Below are positions 1-4,035 of a stretch of 6,970 nucleotides of DNA, one piece after another. A program made the position numbers and the translations under genes. The number at the start of each line of letters is the position of its first letter. The first letter of the stretch is position 1. Source of the stretch: DASZZX01 sp036260415 (GTDB lineage Bacteria; Actinomycetota; Nitriliruptoria; Nitriliruptorales; JAHWKO01); assembly GCA_036260415.1 (NCBI GenBank), contig DASZZX010000012.1, forward strand, positions 1 to 6,970, given 5' to 3'. Below the pieces are notes generated by a model. The model was given only the letters and a program-made list of their open reading frames with translations. It made no database searches and had not been told where the DNA came from.

Positions 1-365
1 AGAGAGACCAGTCCGGTGCCCAGGTGAAGGAAGTTGTCCGCCACCCACGGCCCGTCGATCGACAGGAGATCCTGCAAGGCTCCGGCGACGCCCAGCGCCG
101 CGGCCAGCAGGTACACCGCCCCGATGCCCAGGTTCGTCCCTTCCACCGCCGCGCGGTCACGGAGCAACAACGCCGCTCCGAGGGCGATGGCGCCCACGCT
201 GATGTGGACGACGTTGTGGAAGGGGTTCACCTCGAAGATGAGCAACGCCTCGTCGCCGTTGGCGACGAAGTTGTCGAAGCCGGTGACGAAAAAGCCAGCG
301 ACACCGATGGCCAGGTACACGGCCCCGAGCGCGAACGCGAACATGTGTGCAGTCGAGCGTGTCAA
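1..365 (-). CDS. DUF4383-family small membrane protein, 5' part only (C-terminus beyond left edge)
   Basis: The reading frame is open from a TTG at 365-363 to the left edge, about 121 codons, with no stop. The translation begins MTRSTAHMFAFALGAVYLA and contains FEVNPFHNVVHISVGA, the arrangement I know from DUF4383 membrane proteins: a first helix, a short extracytoplasmic stretch, then an N-P-x-H-N-x-x-H motif entering helix two. Three hydrophobic segments are visible, at roughly residues 8-30, 55-72 and 82-105. A fourth starts at NFLHLGTGLVS near the edge. I chose TTG because GAAGGGA (371-377) lies 5 nt upstream of it. The in-frame ATG at 344-342 would begin inside the first helix and has no comparable site. 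Family proteins are about 130-160 residues, so only the last few dozen are missing. The function of the family is unknown. The gene lies downstream of the broken formamidase-like gene, separated by about 160 bp, so it may have its own promoter. Confidence 0.85.
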   Translation of the reverse strand, partial: MTRSTAHMFAFALGAVYLAIGVAGFFVTGFDNFVANGDEALLIFEVNPFHNVVHISVGAIALGAALLLRDRAAVEGTNLGIGAVYLLAAALGVAGALQDLLSIDGPWVADNFLHLGTGLVS

Positions 366-523
366 CTGGTTCCCTTCGGTCGGACATGTAGTAGTTCGAT
401 GCCCGACGACGTGCCGGATTGGTACGGACGGACGGCTTCACCGACCGAGCGACGGGACCTGCGGCTCGACGGGGCCCGGTTCACCGAGAGGCGCGATCTC
501 CCCGCACTCCTCGCGTGATCCTC
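366..523. other. Spacer between the formamidase-like remnant and the DUF4383 gene
   Basis: No reading frame in this stretch resembles a known protein on either strand. The minus-strand frame of the upstream remnant stays open through it, but the residues after the family's usual C-terminus (about 524) are low-complexity Arg/Ser-rich and look like read-through. The spacer ends in the GAAGGGA ribosome binding site of the DUF4383 gene at 371-377. It probably holds that gene's promoter, but I could not pick out a convincing -35/-10 pair. Confidence 0.5.
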
Positions 524-1173
524 CCAGGGGAACTCCGCGAACGCGGGGACCGGGATCGAGGCGGCGCCGACCACCCTGAGCGGCACGGCGGAGAAGCGGA
601 AGCCGTCGGCGGGCAGCTGGGCCAGGCCGCGCAGGTGCTCGACGGTCGGGATCCCGCGGTCCAAAGCGACGTGTGCACGGGCCGCGCGGGGTCGTGGACG
701 TTCGTCGACGTTTCAGAAGTCGACGCCCACAAGAGCCACCTCCGCCTCGATCAGGCGCCCGACCACCGCCGCCGAGAGGTACGGGCCGGGTTCCCAGTAC
801 GCGTCGGTGCCCCAGCGTCGGTCCCACCCGGTGTGCCACAGGACAGCGCGTCCCCGGAGCAGGTCGGTCAGGCGACCGTCTGCAGAGCTCGACCGTCCGG
901 AACGGCGGCCAGCACGACGGCGTCCAGCCCGACCAAGCTCGCCAGGTCCAGCCCGCTGACGTCCGGTGCTTGCCGGAAGCGGTGGTAGGGGCTGTCGAGG
1001 TAGGTGCCGACGTTGCCGACCATCTCTAGGTGGGTGATCGTGAACTCCGCCCGTCCGGCGGAGCGCGGTCGCGGCGCCTCGTGGGCCAGCAGCGGCCGGA
1101 TGCGCGGGGATGGGAGGCCCGGGTAGGTCGGCATCCCGTCCGTCAACGGGTGTGAGAGGTCCACGATCGGCAA
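524..1173 (-). pseudogene. Cyclase-family (kynurenine formamidase-like, PF04199) metal hydrolase, broken by frameshifts and a stop
   Basis: Four consecutive pieces in switching frames rebuild one protein of about 215 residues, near the usual family length. Piece 1 (1173 to about 880) starts LPIVDLSHPLTDGMPTYPG from a TTG, with GGAGGG at 1179-1184 spaced 5 nt. It contains NVGTYLDSPYH, the counterpart of the family metal-site motif HxGTHxDxPxH. Piece 2 (about 880-713) reads RGRAVLWHTGWDRRWGTDAY and ends LVGVDF followed by TGA at 715-713. Piece 3 (about 702-664) reads NVHDPARPVHTSL. Piece 4 (664 to about 524) reads GIPTVEHLRGLAQLPADGF and FSAVPLRVVGA, the expected C-terminal part. The junctions fit a one-base loss near 880, a TGG-to-TGA nonsense change at 715-713, a one-base gain near 703 and a one-base loss near 664. 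Intact relatives hydrolyse cyclic or N-formyl amides with a bound divalent metal. The first and second metal-motif histidines are Asn and Tyr here, as I recall from an actinobacterial subfamily. As written it cannot give a full product. Confidence 0.82.
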
Positions 1174-1417
1174 CGGCGCCCTCCGCGCTCGACGATCTCA
1201 GTGTCGGCCGAGTGGCCCGGCAGCACGAGTGGCACGCCGGACGGCTTCCGTGACGAACCTGTCACCGACGACGCCCGCGCGGCGGAGGCCATGCTGCCCG
1301 GGTGGACCTATCCGACACGGGTGGCGAGGTGCTGCTCGACACATGATGTCGGTGTCGCCGCTGCACACGGTTCGCGGCGCGCCCAACGTCGCGGCCGCCC
1401 TCCACCCTGATCTGAGG
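1174..1417. other. Unassigned spacer of about 240 bp between the two broken genes
   Basis: All six frames were read. The short open frames here (a minus-strand frame at 1198-1386 and a plus-strand frame at 1201-1410) show no domain, no plausible ribosome binding site and no family I recognise. The left end carries the GGAGGG ribosome binding site of the formamidase-like gene (1179-1184). Since both neighbours are decayed, this could be the promoter region of that gene or the remnant of a third gene too degraded to name. Confidence 0.5.
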
Positions 1418-1421
1418 TCAA

Positions 1422-1450
1422 GTGGTCGGAGCCCTCAGCTCCCCGACCAC
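1422..1450 (-). terminator. Hairpin at the end of the hydrolase remnant, possible terminator without a U-tract
   Basis: GTGGTCGG (1422-1429) and CCGACCAC (1443-1450) are perfect reverse complements, 8 bp. The inner AG/CT pairs extend the stem, with a two-base bulge and a 7-base loop. In the minus-strand transcript the stem ends immediately before the hydrolase stop codon (1418-1420). No run of T follows, so it would be an atypical, actinobacterial-style terminator at best. It could also be a chance palindrome in GC-rich coding DNA. Confidence 0.35.
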
Positions 1451-2273
1451 CTCGCGGATCGCCCGCACCACCGCGTCGGGGCGCTCGTGGTGGACCATGT
1501 CGGAGGCGCCGTCCGCCACGGCCACGCGTCCTCGCGTGCTCAGCTGCGCGAAGCCCCCCTGGTACCGCCGCCAGTTGATCTCGTAGGCCTCCTGATCCTC
1601 CTGCGGGACCCCTATCGCGCGGGGGGAATGACCAGGGGGGTCCCGTGCCGGAGGGCGACGAGGGGATGTCGCCGAGCGAGGTGATCCCGGCGCACGGACC
1701 TCCTCACGACTGTCCTCCGGCAGCAGCGACTCCGCGATCATCACGTCGACCGTCCGGCCAGCGTCGATGAACGCCTGGTACGTCGCCGCGACCTCCTCCG
1801 GCAGTCCGGGCGGCACGAACGCTCCCATGGCGCGCAGCTGCTCTCCGGTGTGCGCACTGGGCATGAAGGCTCGTAAGCGATGGAGTCAGGTCGCGGTCCT
1901 GGCGTCCGTGAGCGCCGTCGACCAGGACCAGTCCGGCCGCCCGCGCGGGCTGACGGTGGGCGAAGAGCCGGGCGATCAGCCCTCCGTAGGACTGGGCGGC
2001 GATGACCACGGGCTGGGCGATACCGGCGGCGTCGATCAGCGCACGCAGTTCGTCGACCATCGTCGCGACGGTCCTGCGGGCCGGGCTGGGATCGCTCCAC
2101 CCGAGCCCGGCGCGGTCGTAGCTGTAGACGGTGGTGAAGCGAGCGACCTCCGGCTGCACGAGGGCCACGTCAGCGAGAAGTCGCCGACGGCGGCCTCGAG
2201 CAGGACCGGTGGGGTGTCGGCGCCTTGCCGGTGGACGTGCAGGCGGTAGCCCCCGATGTCCACCAGCTCACCG

Positions 2274-2291
2274 GGAGGTGGGGGCACCTCC
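2274..2291 (-). other. Perfect hairpin in hydrolase codons 3-8 (copy A)
   Basis: GGAGGTG (2274-2280) and CACCTCC (2285-2291) form a perfect 7-bp stem with a 4-base loop. In the minus-strand transcript the stem begins two bases after the hydrolase ATG codon. A stem here could hinder initiation or re-initiation. It encodes the EVPPPP stretch, so it may also be a by-product of codon choice. Confidence 0.6.
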
Positions 2292-2333
2292 GTCATCGCA
2301 GTGCCCTCTCCGGGAGAACCTCCAAGCTGAACA

Positions 2334-2381
2334 TCATCCCGGTCTCGACGTGCTCGTGGGAGGTGGGGGCACCTCCATCAT
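2334..2381 (-). other. 15-codon ghost open frame made by the duplication
   Basis: In copy B the ancestral hydrolase start survives as ATG at 2381-2379, overlapping the oxidase TGA (2380-2378) by ATGA. It reads MMEVPPPPTSTSRPG and then stops where the frame crosses into copy A. It keeps the GGAGAGGG site and the coupling geometry, so ribosomes leaving the oxidase could start on it. It is most likely a non-functional by-product rather than a gene. Confidence 0.6.
2359..2376 (-). terminator. Duplicated perfect hairpin immediately after the oxidase stop codon (copy B)
   Basis: This is the same 7-bp stem and 4-base loop as in copy A (GGAGGTG at 2359-2365, CACCTCC at 2370-2376). In the minus-strand transcript it starts one base after the oxidase TGA. 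No T-run follows. It could act as a weak terminator or a 3'-end stabilising stem for the cyclase-oxidase message. That role is inferred from position only. Confidence 0.35.
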
Positions 2382-4021
2382 CGCAGTGCCCTCTCCGGGA
2401 GAACCTCCAAGCTGAACATCATCCCGGTCTCGACGTGCTCGGCGATGTGGCAGTGCGCCATCCAGACCCCCGGGTTGGAGACGTCGAGGAGGATGTTGAC
2501 CACCTCCCCCTCGCGGACGAGGACCGTGTCCTTCCACACGAGGTTGTCCTCCTCCACGCCGCCGCGGTCGAGGACCAGGAAACGTCCGGCGCCGTGGACG
2601 TGGAACGGATGGTGCATCTGGTGGTCCGAGGGCAGCGAGTTGTCAAGCCGGAGCTTGACGCGGTCACCGACGTGGAAGGTCCACCAGATGTCGTGGTTGA
2701 CCGCACCGGTGTCGGCGTCGACCAACTTCCAGACCATGTTCGTGTGGTCAGACATCACGTTCATCTCCGGCATCGTGTCCTCCCACTCGATGCCGTCCGC
2801 CTCGCCGACCTCCTCACGATCCGCGCCGGCCGTGTCGTGCTGCATGGGGGCGGTGTGGTGGCCCGTCGTGTGCGTGTCGTGGTCCATGGCGGCCATGTGG
2901 TGCTGCGTGGCGCCGGTGCGTCCCATGGTGGACATGCCGTGGCCCATGGTGGACATGCCGTGGCCCATGCCCTGACCCATGTCCATCTCCCCGACCAGTT
3001 GCAGGGTGTGGTCGGGTCCCCGGTCGCGGTCGGCGGCGAGGCGCTCTCGCTCCCGTCGGAGCTCGGGGGCGTGACGCAGCTCGGTGAACGACTCCGCCAG
3101 GGGCGGCGTCGCGACGTCGTCCGACACCGTGAAGGTGGCCAGCGTCTGCACGCCTGCGGGCGTGCGGTGCACCAGGTCCACCGGCCCGGGCCGGTCGAAC
3201 AGGACGTCCACCACCGCCCGCTCGGAGGGAGCGATCATGACCGCGTCGACGAACCGCTCGTGCTCGACGCGGCCGCTGTCGCCGCCGACCAGCTTCATCG
3301 CCGCCCCATCGACGGCCACGTTGAAGATCCGGGTGTTCGCGGTGTTCACGAGGTACAGGCGCACGACCTCGCCCCGGCCGGCGGCGAACGTGGGTCGCAC
3401 CCGTCCGCTGACCAGGAGGACGTTGCCGTAACGCCCCATCATCGTCCGGTTGGCTCCTGCCCGCTGGAAGACGGGCATGCGCCCGTCCTCGAGGAGCAGG
3501 TCGTCGAGCGTCAGGACCAGGTCGCGGTGGCACGGCGGCCAGTACGCGGGGTCCGCCGGTTTCACCACGATCGGCGCGTACAGGCCCATCTCCTGGCCGT
3601 AGTCCTCGCGCACGTGCGGGTGGTACCAGTACAAGCCCTCGTCGGGGAACTGCAGCTCGTAACGGAAGTTCCCTCCGACCGGGATCGGCCGCTGCGTCTG
3701 GTGGGGTACGCCGTCGAAGCGGTTCTCCAGTCGCAGACCGTGCCAGTGCACGGTCTGCTCGAGGTCGGCGTGGTTGGTGACATCGACGGTGATCGTGGAG
3801 CCCTGACGGACGCGCAGGCACGGCCCCGGGATCGACCCGTTGTACGCCAGCATCCGCATCTCGGTGCCGCCGATGCGGTTTCGTACCGGTCCGATCCGCA
3901 AGGTCAGCACGTCGCCGTCGTCCACCACGACGTCCGATGGTGGCACCGCCGTCGGCAGGCCGGTCGTCTCGCGCGGGAACTCCGCGTGGATCTCGGGCCG
4001 GGGGTGCATGTGCGCGTCCAC
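2378..4021 (-). CDS. Three-domain multicopper oxidase (laccase-like) with Met/His-rich insert, no signal peptide
   Basis: This is an intact 547-residue protein starting at GTG 4021-4019 behind a strong ribosome binding site. The cupredoxin domains run roughly 35-155, 165-300 and 415-547. All four copper motifs are present: HWHG (92-95), HPH (134-136), HPFHVH (471-476) and HCHIAEH (523-529). C524 is the type 1 ligand and Met534 the likely axial ligand, so a complete type 1 site and trinuclear cluster are predicted. Such enzymes oxidise Cu(I), Mn(II) or phenolics and reduce O2 to water. Residues about 346-394, between domains 2 and 3, form a Met/His-rich segment (MDMGQGMGHGMSTMGHGMST, then HHMAAMDHDTH) of the kind that binds Cu(I) in CopA- and CueO-type enzymes, so copper handling is the favoured role. 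The N-terminus MDAHMHPRPEIHAEF has no Tat or Sec signal, and the upstream gene leaves no room for one. The enzyme is therefore predicted cytoplasmic or exported unusually. It lies 14 bp after the cyclase gene and is probably co-transcribed with it. Confidence 0.95.
   Translation of the reverse strand: MDAHMHPRPEIHAEFPRETTGLPTAVPPSDVVVDDGDVLTLRIGPVRNRIGGTEMRMLAYNGSIPGPCLRVRQGSTITVDVTNHADLEQTVHWHGLRLENRFDGVPHQTQRPIPVGGNFRYELQFPDEGLYWYHPHVREDYGQEMGLYAPIVVKPADPAYWPPCHRDLVLTLDDLLLEDGRMPVFQRAGANRTMMGRYGNVLLVSGRVRPTFAAGRGEVVRLYLVNTANTRIFNVAVDGAAMKLVGGDSGRVEHERFVDAVMIAPSERAVVDVLFDRPGPVDLVHRTPAGVQTLATFTVSDDVATPPLAESFTELRHAPELRRERERLAADRDRGPDHTLQLVGEMDMGQGMGHGMSTMGHGMSTMGRTGATQHHMAAMDHDTHTTGHHTAPMQHDTAGADREEVGEADGIEWEDTMPEMNVMSDHTNMVWKLVDADTGAVNHDIWWTFHVGDRVKLRLDNSLPSDHQMHHPFHVHGAGRFLVLDRGGVEEDNLVWKDTVLVREGEVVNILLDVSNPGVWMAHCHIAEHVETGMMFSLEVLPERALR
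2922..2963. repeat. 21-bp tandem repeat (two copies) inside the Met/His-rich oxidase insert
   Basis: Positions 2922-2942 and 2943-2963 are identical 21-bp units beginning CCCATGGTGGAC. The first six bases of a third unit follow at 2964-2969. The unit is a multiple of three and encodes MGHGMST twice in the oxidase, so it changes the number of putative Cu(I)-binding Met/His residues without breaking the frame. It is a likely site of length variation between strains. Confidence 0.93.
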
Positions 4022-4026
4022 GGTGG

Positions 4027-4034
4027 ACCTCCTC
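4027..4034 (-). promoter_or_regulatory. Strong ribosome binding site of the multicopper oxidase
   Basis: GAGGAGGT lies 5 nt upstream of the GTG start at 4021-4019, within the 14-bp gap after the cyclase stop codon (4038-4036). It fixes GTG 4021 as the start and shows that the oxidase can be initiated independently inside the shared message. Confidence 0.85.
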
Positions 4035-4035
4035 G

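Larger units (their letters stand above)
1418..2296 (-). pseudogene. Alpha/beta hydrolase, broken by about five frameshifts
   Basis: The start is the ATG at 2296-2294, with GGAGAGGG 7 nt upstream. Piece 1 reads MTEVPPPPGELVDIGGYRLH and continues to DFSLTW. After a one-base loss near 2165 (a G missing from a TGGGCCC context), piece 2 reads ALVQPEVARFTTVYSYDRAG, then LGWSD and the nucleophile elbow IAAQSYGGL, an A-x-S-x-G variant of G-x-S-x-G, then GLVLVDGAH. Near 1865-1880 the frame changes again to PSAHTGEQLRAMGAFVPPG. Between about 1693 and 1615 three further one-base losses (ITSLGDIP, then LVALRHGTPLVIPPAR, then IGVPQEDQ) restore the previous frame. It ends ASDMVHHERPDAVVRAIREV with the expected C-terminal His region, and stops at 1420-1418. 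The rebuilt length of about 292 residues is normal for the family. Intact relatives are serine hydrolases of small esters or amides; the substrate cannot be told. It sits directly after the oxidase and was once coupled to it. The stop-interrupted frames mean no full enzyme is made unless the lesions are sequence errors. Confidence 0.83.
2273..2441. repeat. 84-bp direct tandem duplication of the oxidase/hydrolase junction (period 85 bp)
   Basis: Copy A is 2273-2356 and copy B is 2358-2441, with one base between them. They differ at one position (G at 2292, A at 2377). Each copy contains, in minus-strand sense, the last 20 codons and the stop of the oxidase, the GGAGAGGG ribosome binding site, an ATGA stop/start overlap and the first hydrolase codons. 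Copy B supplies the real oxidase end. Copy A supplies the real hydrolase start. The ancestral junction was therefore an ATGA overlap, and a tandem duplication inserted 85 bp into it. Confidence 0.95.

Noticed and set aside
360..365. TTGACA on the minus strand as a promoter -35
   Set aside because: It overlaps the TTG start codon of the DUF4383 gene. No -10 follows at proper spacing and downstream sequence is coding.
24..579. Plus-strand open frames of 164 and 181 codons at the left edge
   Set aside because: They are antisense to the DUF4383 gene and show no recognisable family.
2273..2441. Insertion-sequence ends or attachment site at the direct repeat
   Set aside because: The repeat consists only of host gene sequence, has no terminal inverted repeats or recombinase gene nearby, and is explained by simple tandem duplication.
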